Assembly (NCBI GenBank): GCA_902541285.1
Contig: CACBQD010000004.1
Coordinates: 1 to 64,000 of the forward strand
Length of the DNA: 64,000 nucleotides
DNA from: an uncultured Pelagibacteraceae bacterium
GTDB lineage: Bacteria; Pseudomonadota; Alphaproteobacteria; Pelagibacterales; Pelagibacteraceae
Direction of reading: 5' to 3'
The translations under genes were made by a program, and so were the position numbers. Every line of letters starts with the position of its first letter. Positions within the stretch are counted from its first letter, which is position 1. This document shows positions 1-8,799 of this stretch, piece after piece. Below the pieces are notes generated by a model, which made no database searches, was not told the origin of the DNA, and saw nothing but the letters and a program-made list of their open reading frames with translations.

Positions 1-424
1 TAGCTGGAGGAGCATTTGTAAATGCGAATGTTATTAAATTTTTTTTAACCGCTTGCTCAACGTAATACCCTGATAGTCCATAATGTCCGCTGTTTTTTAC
101 AGCAACTAACCCAATCCCTGTTTTTTTTGCATTTTGAATAGTTTTTTTAATAGCCTCATCTGCTGCAACAAAACCAATAGAATTATCAGCATCAATTATT
201 GATATAGATTTTGATATATTTTTTACAGTTATTTTAGGTCTCGGATTAATGACTTTTTTTGAGATTCTTTCACAATACATTTTTAAACGAGACAATCCAT
301 GTGAAGGCGCACCTACAAGCTCTGCATTCATAATTGCATTTGCGCAAACTATAGAGTGTTTTCTACTTAATTTAAAATTAGTAAAAATTTTAATAATTAA
401 ATTTTTAAGCTCTTTTTCATTCAT
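1..424 (-). CDS. Ldh2-family (malate/L-lactate dehydrogenase type) oxidoreductase, N-terminal part; runs off the window start
   Basis: About 141 codons are visible, starting at the ATG at 424 and running off the left edge. The Ldh2 family (malate, ureidoglycolate, sulfolactate and cyclic imino-acid oxidoreductases) reduces or oxidises 2-hydroxy/2-oxo acids with NAD(P)H. Visible family marks are GAPSHGLSRL (about residues 38-47, with the SHG histidine) and NSGHYGLSGYY (about 111-121). The substrate cannot be read from this half. One family branch (ComC/SlcD type) handles sulfolactate, which would fit suyAB elsewhere in the window, but that is only a contextual guess. Confidence 0.8.
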   Translation of the reverse strand, partial: MNEKELKNLIIKIFTNFKLSRKHSIVCANAIMNAELVGAPSHGLSRLKMYCERISKKVINPRPKITVKNISKSISIIDADNSIGFVAADEAIKKTIQNAKKTGIGLVAVKNSGHYGLSGYYVEQAVKKNLITFAFTNAPPA

Positions 425-574
425 AATTTATGTAAACATAATTGATTTGAAAATTAAACTATAAATTGAATATTTTTTTTATTTATTAAAATTATCTTTA
501 AATTTGAAGTAACAAAAGATTAACATTAGTAGTTTAAATTTATTATCATTAATTAATAAAAAAGTGAGGGATAT

Positions 575-1612
575 ATGAAAAATATACTTAAAGTAGCTTC
601 AATGGCTCTAGTTCTTTCATTAACACTTTTCGGAATCACAAATAAAGCTTCAGCTGCAAAACTAACATTATATTGCAGTGTTGAAATAGACGTTTGTGAA
701 ATGCTTGAACAAGCTTATGAAAAAGAAACTGGAACAAAAGTTGCTATGACAAGAGCAAGTAGTGGTGAAACTTTTGCAAAAATAAAAGCAGAAGCATCAA
801 ATCCAAAAGGAGATGTTTGGTTTGGTGGAACAGGTGATCCACATTTAACTGCAGCACAAGAAAATTTAACTGAGAAATATAAATCTGTTCATTTTAATGA
901 TTTATTACCTGCAGCTCAGAACCAAGCAAAAAATGCTGATTTTAAATCAGTAGGAATTTATGTTGGTGCATTAGGTTTTGGATACAACAAAGATCTTTTA
1001 GCAAAAAAAGGTCTTCCAGCTCCAAAATCATGGATGGATTTAACAAAACCAATATATAAAGGTGAAATACAAGTAGCAAATCCAAACTCATCTGGAACTG
1101 CTTACACTACCTTAGCCACTATTCTTCAAATATTTGGAGAAGATAAAGGTTGGGATTACATGAAAAAACTTCATGCAAACATAAATACATATACTAAATC
1201 TGGTTCTGCACCAATTAAGGCAACTGGTAGAGGTGAAAACTTAATCGGTATTTGTTTTCAACATGATGGTGTGAAACAAACAAAAAAAGGTTTGCCGGTT
1301 GTTACTGTCTCTCCAGCTGAAGGAACTGGTTATGAAGTTGGATCTATGAGTATTATTGCAGGTGCAAGAAATATGAAGGAAGCTAAAAAGTTTTATGACT
1401 GGGCTTTAAGTCCCGCTATTCAAACTATGGTCTTCACTTCAGGAAAATCTTTGCAAGTGCCATCTAATACTAAAGCAAAAGCTGATCCTGATGCTCCAGA
1501 CTTATCAACAATAAACTTAATTGATTATAATTTTAAAGTTTATGGAGATAAAAGTACTAGAGCGAGTTTGTTATCCAAATGGGATAACGATGTTTCTGTA
1601 ATTCCTAGATAA
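575..1612 (+). CDS. afuA: ABC transporter periplasmic substrate-binding protein, AfuA/FbpA family
   Basis: This is a 345-residue extracytoplasmic solute receptor. Residues 1-27 form a signal peptide with a basic start, a hydrophobic core and an ASA cleavage site. The mature part begins with LTLYCSVE, typical of the ferric-iron/AfuA cluster of binding proteins, and carries a GTGDPH stretch near residue 86 and an SGSAP motif near residue 210. There is no YY dipeptide anywhere, whereas classical FbpA proteins bind iron through adjacent tyrosines. AfuA of Actinobacillus binds sugar phosphates, so a phosphorylated substrate is possible. It is the first gene of afuABC, 9 bases before the permease gene, with a purine-rich ribosome site (gtgaggg) before the ATG. 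Confidence 0.85.
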   Translation: MKNILKVASMALVLSLTLFGITNKASAAKLTLYCSVEIDVCEMLEQAYEKETGTKVAMTRASSGETFAKIKAEASNPKGDVWFGGTGDPHLTAAQENLTEKYKSVHFNDLLPAAQNQAKNADFKSVGIYVGALGFGYNKDLLAKKGLPAPKSWMDLTKPIYKGEIQVANPNSSGTAYTTLATILQIFGEDKGWDYMKKLHANINTYTKSGSAPIKATGRGENLIGICFQHDGVKQTKKGLPVVTVSPAEGTGYEVGSMSIIAGARNMKEAKKFYDWALSPAIQTMVFTSGKSLQVPSNTKAKADPDAPDLSTINLIDYNFKVYGDKSTRASLLSKWDNDVSVIPR

Positions 1613-1621
1613 GGAATTATA

Positions 1622-3820
1622 ATGAGAGGGCTCGTTATCTGTTGGATGCTCATCGGAGTATTGGGTTTCCTAATATTTCCATGGTATGTAACAGGTGACG
1701 GGTTTTTCTCAATAAACTGGATATTAGAATATTCTTTAGAAGATTACGGTTCTGTATTACCACAGGTATTTATAAATAAAAAATATTGGCTTCTTCCTTT
1801 AGTTGTTCCTTTATTTTTTCCATTATCAACCTTAAAATTAAATCAGAGTAATCCCATTTATTCCAAAATTTTCTTGTACTCAGGATTGTTTGGAATTTTT
1901 TATTTTATTCTTCAGGGGTTTTCAATTGGTATAAGAGGGTGGAATTTTGAAATCTTTCAATCGATTTTTGGCGATGTAGAAAATCAATTTGGAGTAGGGT
2001 CTGGTGCAGTTCTTTTATGCTCTACATTTATTTTTTATATTACACACGGGCTATCCTCACGAGGGTGGTTGAATGGAGACAATTTTATTGTAGGAAGTAT
2101 AGGAAGCATAATTATTTTAGTTTCAACTTTTGTTTTTTTTCCTATTTTTAGAATGTTTGCTGTTGCCTTTAAAGGCACAGAGGGTGGATATGAAATCAGT
2201 AATTTTTCAACCAAAATATTTAATAAAGGAATTTGGGGTCTTGATTGTTTGTATAGTGATTATGCATGTGGTGTTTTTTGGAACACTGTTACTATGGGAA
2301 CACTTACAGCTTTCTCTTCAACAATTTTGGGTTTAGGTTTTGCTTTATTAATTGCAAGAACAAGTTTTAAATTTAAAAAAACGATTAGAATTTTATCTGT
2401 TTTACCAATCATAACACCTCCATTTGTAATCGGTTTAGCAATAATAATATTATTCGGTAGAACGGGAGTTGTAAGTTCTTTTCTTGAATGGGCATTTGAG
2501 ATTGAGCCCTCGAGATGGATTTATGGTTTACCAGGAATATGGTTTGCACAAACTCTTGCTTTTACACCTATTGCTTTTTTAGTTTTAATAGGAGTTGTTG
2601 AAAGTGTAAGTCCTGCAATGGAAGAGGCTTCACAAACATTGAGAGCTTCAAAATGGCAAGTTTTTAAAACTGTTACATTGCCTTTAATGAGACCTGGAAT
2701 TGCGAATGCATTTTTGCTTGGCTTTATTGAAAGCTTAGCTGATTTTGGAAATCCACTAGTGTTAGGTGCCGAATATGATGTTTTATCTACAGAAATATTC
2801 TTTGCAATTGTGGGTGCACAGTACGATGAAACAAAAGCTGCAATATTAGCAATGATTTTATTAACCGTTGTTCTGGTAGTATTTTATCTTCAGAACCAAT
2901 GGTTGGGAAAAAAATCCTATATTTCAATTTCTGGCAAAGGGGATAGTGGAGTTCATCCTGAATTACCAAATAATACTAAGTGGATAATTTACTCAACTGT
3001 TCTACCTTGGGCACTCCTTACATTTATAATTTATATAATGATTATGTTTGGTGGATTTGTAGAGATGTGGGGTGTCGATCACAGTTTTACGTTAAGACAC
3101 TATGTTGAAGCATTTAGTGTTGAATGGGTTAAAGAAAGAGGAATTTTATGGACTGGTACCGCGTGGAATTCTTTTAACACTACTTTTGCGATAGCATTAA
3201 TTTCATCATTTCCTACTGCTGCAATAGGTATTTTAACAGCATATCTTCTTACAAGACATAAGTTTAAAGGAAAAAATGCTTTTGAATTTGGCACAATGTT
3301 AAGTTTTGCAATACCTGGAAGTGTTATTGGTGTAAGTTACGTTTTTGCGTTTAATGTTCCGCCACTTGAACTTACAGGAACAGGAATTATTTTGGTAATC
3401 GCTTTTGTATTTAGAAATATGCCGGTTGGGGTTAGGGCAGGTATAGCTTCAATGAATCAATTAGATCCTCATTTAGATGAAGCATCATCAACATTAAATG
3501 CATCTAGTTCTCAAACTTTTAGGAATGTAATTCTTCCATTGCTTAAACCTGCAATTACTGCTTCTTTAGTTTTTAGTTTTGTTAGAGCAATGACGGCAAT
3601 TAGTGCTGTTATATTCCTTGTTAGTGCTAATTATGATTTAGCTGTCTCATATATATTAGGAAGATTAGAAAACAATGATTATGGTCTAGCAATTGTTTAC
3701 TCATCTGCATTAATTGTTGTTATGTTATTTACAATAACATTAATGCAATTAATAATAGGTAAACGAAAATTAGGAAGAAGAGAAGAAACAGCAGGAATAT
3801 TACAAGGAAATTTTGGATAA
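1622..3820 (+). CDS. afuB: ABC transporter permease with two fused permease domains, AfuB/FbpB family
   Basis: This 732-residue integral membrane protein carries two tandem binding-protein-dependent permease domains, the usual arrangement for iron(III)/AfuB permeases. The two EAA-type cytoplasmic loops that contact the ATPase are visible: EEASQTLRAS near residue 333 and DEASSTLNAS near residue 619, both followed by LPL-x-[RK]-P. Many hydrophobic segments are present, and the N-terminal part before the first permease domain adds extra membrane helices. An AAGGA ribosome site precedes the ATG. The stop codon overlaps the start of the ATPase gene (TAATG), implying translational coupling. The substrate is the same unknown as for the binding protein. 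Confidence 0.88.
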   Translation: MRGLVICWMLIGVLGFLIFPWYVTGDGFFSINWILEYSLEDYGSVLPQVFINKKYWLLPLVVPLFFPLSTLKLNQSNPIYSKIFLYSGLFGIFYFILQGFSIGIRGWNFEIFQSIFGDVENQFGVGSGAVLLCSTFIFYITHGLSSRGWLNGDNFIVGSIGSIIILVSTFVFFPIFRMFAVAFKGTEGGYEISNFSTKIFNKGIWGLDCLYSDYACGVFWNTVTMGTLTAFSSTILGLGFALLIARTSFKFKKTIRILSVLPIITPPFVIGLAIIILFGRTGVVSSFLEWAFEIEPSRWIYGLPGIWFAQTLAFTPIAFLVLIGVVESVSPAMEEASQTLRASKWQVFKTVTLPLMRPGIANAFLLGFIESLADFGNPLVLGAEYDVLSTEIFFAIVGAQYDETKAAILAMILLTVVLVVFYLQNQWLGKKSYISISGKGDSGVHPELPNNTKWIIYSTVLPWALLTFIIYIMIMFGGFVEMWGVDHSFTLRHYVEAFSVEWVKERGILWTGTAWNSFNTTFAIALISSFPTAAIGILTAYLLTRHKFKGKNAFEFGTMLSFAIPGSVIGVSYVFAFNVPPLELTGTGIILVIAFVFRNMPVGVRAGIASMNQLDPHLDEASSTLNASSSQTFRNVILPLLKPAITASLVFSFVRAMTAISAVIFLVSANYDLAVSYILGRLENNDYGLAIVYSSALIVVMLFTITLMQLIIGKRKLGRREETAGILQGNFG

Positions 3821-4875
3821 TGAAAAAAGCAGAAGTAAAATTTGAAAATATTACAAAAAAATTTAATGAGACTGTAGCAGTAGATAATGTGAGTTGTACT
3901 TTTGAAGCAGGAACACTGACTACATTATTAGGTCCCTCTGGATGTGGAAAAACTACTTCTTTAAGAATTATTGCTGGTTTAGAAAGAGCTACCAGTGGCA
4001 GAATATTAGTAGAAAATGAAGATGTAACATTATTACCAGCAACAGATAGAGATGTATCTATGGTATTCCAATCTTATGCTTTGTTCCCACATATGAGTGT
4101 GCTTGAAAATGTATCTTATGGTTTGAAGATGATAAATGTTCCAAAAGAAGAATTTACAGAAAAGTCGTTAGAAACTCTTAAGTTAGTTAATTTAGAAGGT
4201 TATGAAAATAGGATGCCCTCAGAGTTATCTGGAGGTCAACAACAAAGAGTAGCTGTTGCAAGAGCAATTGTGCTAAAACCAAAGGTTCTACTCTTTGACG
4301 AGCCTTTATCTAATTTAGATGCAAAATTAAGAAGACAAGTAAGAGAGGATATTAGAGAAATTCAACAAAAACTTGGAGTAACTACAATTTATGTAACTCA
4401 TGATCAAGAGGAAGCATTAGCAATTTCTGACAAAGTAATTGTAATGAACAATGCTATTATTGCTCAACAAGGTAGCCCAAAAGAATTGTATAACTTTCCT
4501 AAAACTAAATTTGTAGCCAACTTCATAGGAGACGCAAATGTTGTTAAAGCTGAAATCATAAATCAAAATAATAATATTTACGAGATTCAATTAGCAGAAA
4601 TGAAAATTAATATAGAGAGTGATCAAAAATTAGAAAGTTCAGTTTCCGTCTCTTTAAGACCAGAAAAAATAACTATTTCAAAAAGTCCTGAAGAAAACTC
4701 AATACATGCATCTGTTAATAATGCGTCATTCGTTGGAAATAGTTATCAATATATAGTTAATTCAAAAGTCGGTAAGATTTACGTAGTTTCTAGCGATACA
4801 AATGAAATATTTAATGTTGGAGAAAACGTTTACTTAAATTTCGACGAAAAAGAATTACGTTTACTCGACGATTAA
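3820..4875 (+). CDS. afuC: ABC transporter ATP-binding protein, AfuC/FbpC family
   Basis: This 351-residue ATPase energises the afuAB importer. Walker A (GPSGCGKTT) is at about residues 38-46, the Q-loop is in VFQSYALFPH, the signature LSGGQQQR is near 136-143, and Walker B with D-loop (LLFDEPLSNLD) is near 160. The last hundred or so residues look like the TOBE-type regulatory domain found in the FbpC/PotA/UgpC group. The gene shares the bases TAATG with the end of the permease gene and ends 3 bases before the convergent tauC stop, with no clear terminator between them. Confidence 0.9.
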   Translation: MKKAEVKFENITKKFNETVAVDNVSCTFEAGTLTTLLGPSGCGKTTSLRIIAGLERATSGRILVENEDVTLLPATDRDVSMVFQSYALFPHMSVLENVSYGLKMINVPKEEFTEKSLETLKLVNLEGYENRMPSELSGGQQQRVAVARAIVLKPKVLLFDEPLSNLDAKLRRQVREDIREIQQKLGVTTIYVTHDQEEALAISDKVIVMNNAIIAQQGSPKELYNFPKTKFVANFIGDANVVKAEIINQNNNIYEIQLAEMKINIESDQKLESSVSVSLRPEKITISKSPEENSIHASVNNASFVGNSYQYIVNSKVGKIYVVSSDTNEIFNVGENVYLNFDEKELRLLDD

Positions 4876-4878
4876 GGA

Positions 4879-6804
4879 TTAACCTTTGCCTCTCCAAGGT
4901 ATCGTCTTATCTATAATTTTTCTCAAAGTTACATCAAAAAGAAGACCCAACATACCCATTATAAAAATTGTGATCCAAATTACTTCATATTGAAAATACT
5001 TTTTGGCAACATTTTCAACAAATCCAATTCCAGTTGTGCCTGCTAAAAATTCTGCTGCAACTAAAGTGCCCCAGCACATACCAACAGCTACTCTAATACC
5101 TGTTAAAATTTCAGGTAAAGAATTCGGAAAAATAACATATCTAAGTATTTGTCTTTTAGAAGCACCAAGAGAATGTGCTGCATGTATTTTAGATAACTGT
5201 GTACCTGATGCTCCAGCTCTTGCTGAAATAATCATTATAGATAATGAAACCATAAATAATAAAAATACTTTTCCTGTATTATCAATCCCTAAAACCGAGA
5301 TTATTAAAGGAGCCCACGCAAGAGGAGGTACTGGTCTATAAAGTTCAATTAATGGATCAAAGAAACCTTTAGCAAATCTATTTAAGCCCATGAAAAGTCC
5401 TAATGGTACACCAATCAATATTCCAAAAACTAATCCAAGAAAAACTCTTAAAAATGAATCCCAAATATGACCATAAGGAACAGGGATTTTAAATAATTTA
5501 AAATCACCAGTAACAATTTTTAAAACTTTACCTTTAAAATTTTGCTTAACCACACCGTCTTTAGTGTGAACCGGATATTCTCCAGGCAAAACATCGGCTA
5601 TCCAATCCGGCAATATAAAGCCAATTATCTGGCTTACATCCATCATATCAATCCAAAGAAGTGGGATATTTTTGTAACCTACACTTGGCTTAGACATTAA
5701 AATAAATTTATTAAGTGTATCGGAGGGTTTTGGTAACCATCTACCTGAACCTTGCTCAGAACAACTAGGACCACTTGCAACTATAGTTCCAGCAGGGAAT
5801 AAAAGAATGTCAATTAATCTTAAACCTCCCTGCTCAGTTTTTTGAAGATTATCAAATTCAATAATTGCATTTTGCATTTCATTAAGAGCATTTGGTGGAT
5901 AAATACTTGCAAATTCAATTCTTCTTGCAATTTTTACAATGTTTTTTGCGTAAGTAGATGCCACTTCCTCAGTGTCATCTAAATTTTTTCTATATAATTT
6001 TATCTCTGATTTAAGTTCTTTTATTGCATTTTTGAATTGAGGATTATGGTTTCTTAATTTAAAAAATTTATCATTAATTTTTTTTAATTGTTCAGCTGCA
6101 GCGTGAAATTTCAACCCTCTATCTGTTTCAGGCACTAAAGGCACTTCAATAGTATTTTCTATTGATCCTGTTCCGGCACTTACAGTTACTATGCCCCAGC
6201 TTCCTTGCTCAGCAATTGCTTTTTGTCTTTCATTTTTTTGCTCTGGTGTTTCAAATGGATAATCTTCCTTTTGAAAATTAGTACTTAATAATCTAATTTC
6301 ATCAGTCATCTCATCTATTTTAATTTTTGTGTTAATCTCCATTAGATTATCGTTAGTAAGTAATGGAATTAATTTGTTTGTTTTATTAATAAAAACAACT
6401 AATGCAGTTTTCTGTATGTTGCTTAAATCTGGCGAATTTTGAATTTCTAAACTTATTTTTTTAAGATTTTTATTTTCTATTTTTATTATTGAAGTACTTT
6501 TGAATTCTCTTTCTTCAATTGGAAATTGATATTTTAATCCTAATAAAGACTCATTTATTTTTGCGACCTGACATAATTCATTTGCTGATTTTGGATAAAA
6601 TCCTTTTGCAATATCCCAAGAATAATAAAGCCAAACTAACAATATTGCACTACTTCCGACAATTATCCAATGAGTTCCACCTTTTGCTCTTTCTGGATTT
6701 CCAAAAACTGCATCAACTTTTTCAGTTTTTATTAAACGTCTTCCATAAAGTATGCACCCAATAATTGATACGAGAATTAATATTGTTATTATTTGAGTAA
6801 ACAT
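4879..6804 (-). CDS. tauC: Taurine-type ABC transporter permease TauC with a large N-terminal extracytoplasmic extension
   Basis: At 641 residues this is more than twice the length of ordinary TauC/SsuC permeases (about 275). Residues 1-20 and about 45-62 are hydrophobic and probably membrane-spanning. A region of roughly 370 residues follows without strong membrane segments. It includes a charged, probably coiled-coil stretch (about 230-320) and looks extracytoplasmic. The standard permease domain occupies about residues 440-641 and has an EAA-like loop (HAAHSLGAS) followed by VIFPNSLPEI. The start codon directly follows the tauB stop codon. Assignment to taurine rests on the tauA-tauB neighbours and the divergent tpa-ald genes. 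The role of the extension is unknown. Confidence 0.85.
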   Translation of the reverse strand: MFTQIITILILVSIIGCILYGRRLIKTEKVDAVFGNPERAKGGTHWIIVGSSAILLVWLYYSWDIAKGFYPKSANELCQVAKINESLLGLKYQFPIEEREFKSTSIIKIENKNLKKISLEIQNSPDLSNIQKTALVVFINKTNKLIPLLTNDNLMEINTKIKIDEMTDEIRLLSTNFQKEDYPFETPEQKNERQKAIAEQGSWGIVTVSAGTGSIENTIEVPLVPETDRGLKFHAAAEQLKKINDKFFKLRNHNPQFKNAIKELKSEIKLYRKNLDDTEEVASTYAKNIVKIARRIEFASIYPPNALNEMQNAIIEFDNLQKTEQGGLRLIDILLFPAGTIVASGPSCSEQGSGRWLPKPSDTLNKFILMSKPSVGYKNIPLLWIDMMDVSQIIGFILPDWIADVLPGEYPVHTKDGVVKQNFKGKVLKIVTGDFKLFKIPVPYGHIWDSFLRVFLGLVFGILIGVPLGLFMGLNRFAKGFFDPLIELYRPVPPLAWAPLIISVLGIDNTGKVFLLFMVSLSIMIISARAGASGTQLSKIHAAHSLGASKRQILRYVIFPNSLPEILTGIRVAVGMCWGTLVAAEFLAGTTGIGFVENVAKKYFQYEVIWITIFIMGMLGLLFDVTLRKIIDKTIPWRGKG

Positions 6805-7602
6805 TTAATTTTCTTTTCCCATAATTTCTTCCTCCATGTTCCAAATCATGGATAAAATTTCTTCTCTTTTTGATGAAAAATCTTTATTTTTTTTTATTTC
6901 TCTTAAATCTTCTTTTAATCCCATCTCTGCAAATGGAAGATTATATTCTTTATGTATCCTACCTGGTCTTGGTGCCATTACATACAACCTTTCGCCAAGC
7001 AGTAGTGCTTCCTCAACCGAGTGCGTAATTAAAATAATTGTTTTTCCAGTTTCTTTCCAAATTTTCAAAACTAAAGATTGCATTTTTTCTCTTGTTAAAG
7101 CATCAAGAGCACCTAAAGGCTCATCCATTAAAATCAAATCAGGATCATTGATTAAACATCTTGCAAGAGCTACTCTTTGCTGCATTCCTCCAGATAATTG
7201 ATATGTTGGGGTATTTCCAAATCCTTTTAAGCCAACAATCTCCAGCCACTCATCAACTTTTTTCGAAGTTTCTATAGGATCTTTTTTTTTCATTCTAAGA
7301 CCAAAGTTTACGTTCTCTGCAACAGTCAACCATTCGAATAATGCACCTTGTTGAAAAACCATGCCTCTTTCAACTCCAGGTCCATCAATTTCTTTACCAT
7401 TCAAAGTTATATTTCCAGATGTTGGTCTTAAGAAACCAGCTGCAATATTTAATAAAGTTGTTTTTCCACAACCAGAGGGCCCAAGAACAGTTAACAGTTC
7501 TCCTTTTTTTAATTTGAAATTTAAATCTTTTAAAGCATGAACAGTCTCTCCTTTTGGAGTTTTGAAAATCATGTTTAAGTTTTGAGATATTAAATCACTC
7601 AT
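6805..7602 (-). CDS. tauB: Taurine ABC transporter ATP-binding protein TauB
   Basis: This 265-residue ATPase belongs to the nitrate/sulfonate/taurine (SsuB/TauB) group. Walker A GPSGCGKTT is at residues 41-49, the Q-loop is in MVFQQGALFEW, the signature LSGGMQQR is near 135, and Walker B LILMDEPLGALD is near 156. It lies between tauA and tauC on the minus strand and powers uptake of taurine or related sulfonates. Its stop codon abuts the tauC ATG. An RNA hairpin separates it from tauA upstream, so it is probably expressed below the level of the binding protein. Confidence 0.9.
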   Translation of the reverse strand: MSDLISQNLNMIFKTPKGETVHALKDLNFKLKKGELLTVLGPSGCGKTTLLNIAAGFLRPTSGNITLNGKEIDGPGVERGMVFQQGALFEWLTVAENVNFGLRMKKKDPIETSKKVDEWLEIVGLKGFGNTPTYQLSGGMQQRVALARCLINDPDLILMDEPLGALDALTREKMQSLVLKIWKETGKTIILITHSVEEALLLGERLYVMAPRPGRIHKEYNLPFAEMGLKEDLREIKKNKDFSSKREEILSMIWNMEEEIMGKEN

Positions 7603-7634
7603 TAGTTGACTTTATATAAAATATTTACTTAAAA

Positions 7635-7665
7635 AAATAGGCACCAATAAAATTGGCGCCTATTT
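7635..7665 (-). terminator. Intercistronic hairpin between tauA and tauB
   Basis: Two 14-base arms (7635-7648 and 7652-7665) form a stem with a 3-base loop. In the minus-strand transcript the only non-Watson-Crick position is a G-U pair, while on the plus strand it would be an A-C mismatch, so the structure is built for the tau mRNA. It sits about 20 bases after the tauA stop and 33 bases before the tauB start, and ends in an A/U-rich run. It probably acts as a partial terminator or 3'-end stabiliser giving excess TauA. Confidence 0.7.
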
Positions 7666-7684
7666 AATTATTCTAATCTTTAGA

Positions 7685-8626
7685 TTATAAAGGTAAGAAA
7701 CTAGTGTCTACTGCTCCACCTGGAGTTCCCATTCCTTTTAAGAATGCATCTAAGTTTCCACTTTCCATAGATTTTTTAGTTTCTTCTGGAGTTAAGAATT
7801 TGAAACCACTTAAAGTGTCTTTCATATCAGCAATTTTCATTTCTGAAGCTTTTGACATAGAATTCATATCACTTTTTCCATTTCTATATCTTTCATTTGC
7901 TTCATGAGTTACTTCAATAAAAGTTCTCAACATTCCAGGATTTTCCTTCATAAACTTGTCTGTTACAGAAGTTATATCTATTCCTAAAATACCTGCATCT
8001 CTTGCTTCTTGAACTGTTAAAAGTCTTGATCCTACAGCAACCGCAGCTTTGATAGAATTACCACCAAATAAACATGCCATCACTACATCTCCACTTACTA
8101 ATGCAGCCGCACCTTCTTCTGGATCCATTTGAATAATATCCATTTTGCTTCTGTCAGCTCCGACAACTTTCATACTTTCGTCGAAAACGTACTCAGCCAT
8201 AGTACCTAACGGAACAGCAACTTTTTTACCTTCTAATTCAGTTGCATTTGCTTTTGTTATTCCTGATGCATTAGATGTTACACAAGTTGTTCCACCCATT
8301 CCGTATTCCATTGCAATATCAACTAATTTGATAGGTGCATTTGATTTTACAGCATTAATAAATGGTACTAAACCTTGTGAGTAAGAAATATCAATATCTC
8401 CTGCTAACATTGCATCTGTCATTGCTCCACCATTTGTGAAGTTTGTCCATTTTACTGGAACTCCTAAAGCTTTAGCAAAATTCTTTTTTTGCATGTCCTC
8501 TAAATTTGGACTTGGCCACTCTAGAAAGTATGCAACTCTAACTTCGTTCGCAGCAGAGTTTGCTGCTGTGATTGTTAAGTTTAGAGCAAATAAACTTCCT
8601 AAAATGAAACTAACTATTTTTTTCAT
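7685..8626 (-). CDS. tauA: Taurine ABC transporter periplasmic substrate-binding protein TauA
   Basis: This 313-residue binding protein has a signal peptide of about 22-25 residues. The mature part matches the TauA/SsuA/ThiY-like fold: VRVAYFLEWPSPN at its start, then GAMTDAMLAGDIDISYSQG, a ligand-pocket pattern typical of TauA. It delivers taurine to TauBC. A good ribosome site (aggag) precedes the ATG. It is the first gene of the minus-strand tau operon and diverges from tpa across 173 bases. TauA is known to rise under nitrogen limitation in 'Ca. Pelagibacter ubique', which fits taurine serving as a nitrogen source. Confidence 0.88.
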   Translation of the reverse strand: MKKIVSFILGSLFALNLTITAANSAANEVRVAYFLEWPSPNLEDMQKKNFAKALGVPVKWTNFTNGGAMTDAMLAGDIDISYSQGLVPFINAVKSNAPIKLVDIAMEYGMGGTTCVTSNASGITKANATELEGKKVAVPLGTMAEYVFDESMKVVGADRSKMDIIQMDPEEGAAALVSGDVVMACLFGGNSIKAAVAVGSRLLTVQEARDAGILGIDITSVTDKFMKENPGMLRTFIEVTHEANERYRNGKSDMNSMSKASEMKIADMKDTLSGFKFLTPEETKKSMESGNLDAFLKGMGTPGGAVDTSFLPL

Positions 8627-8799
8627 TTCATCTCCTGTTAATTAAATTTAATTATCGATATTTAAGTTTAAATTTTCTTTTAAGTAAATGATGAATAAAT
8701 TACACAGGCTTCAAAAGTCATAAGTTACAACCTATAGTTGCGGTCATTTAACATAGCAAGTATGACTAAAATTTACTGGTTAATTTATATAATTAGTCT
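8627..8799. promoter_or_regulatory. Divergent promoter/operator region between tauA and tpa
   Basis: This 173-base A+T-rich spacer must hold the promoters for the tau operon (leftward) and tpa-ald (rightward). It contains a repeated GTCAT at 8717-8721 and 8743-8747, the inverse ATGAC at 8762-8766, and a small dyad CAAC-5-GTTG at 8728-8740. These could be operator half-sites for a regulator of taurine metabolism. No TauR-like regulator gene is encoded nearby, and the sites are suggestive only. Confidence 0.35.

Noticed and set aside
249-464. Plus-strand open frame of 71 codons
   Set aside because: It is opposite to the Ldh2-family gene, whose motifs (SHG, NSGHYG) are clear on the minus strand.
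5003-5341. Open frame of 112 codons on the plus strand inside tauC
   Set aside because: It lies wholly within the well-supported permease domain of tauC on the opposite strand and has no family resemblance.
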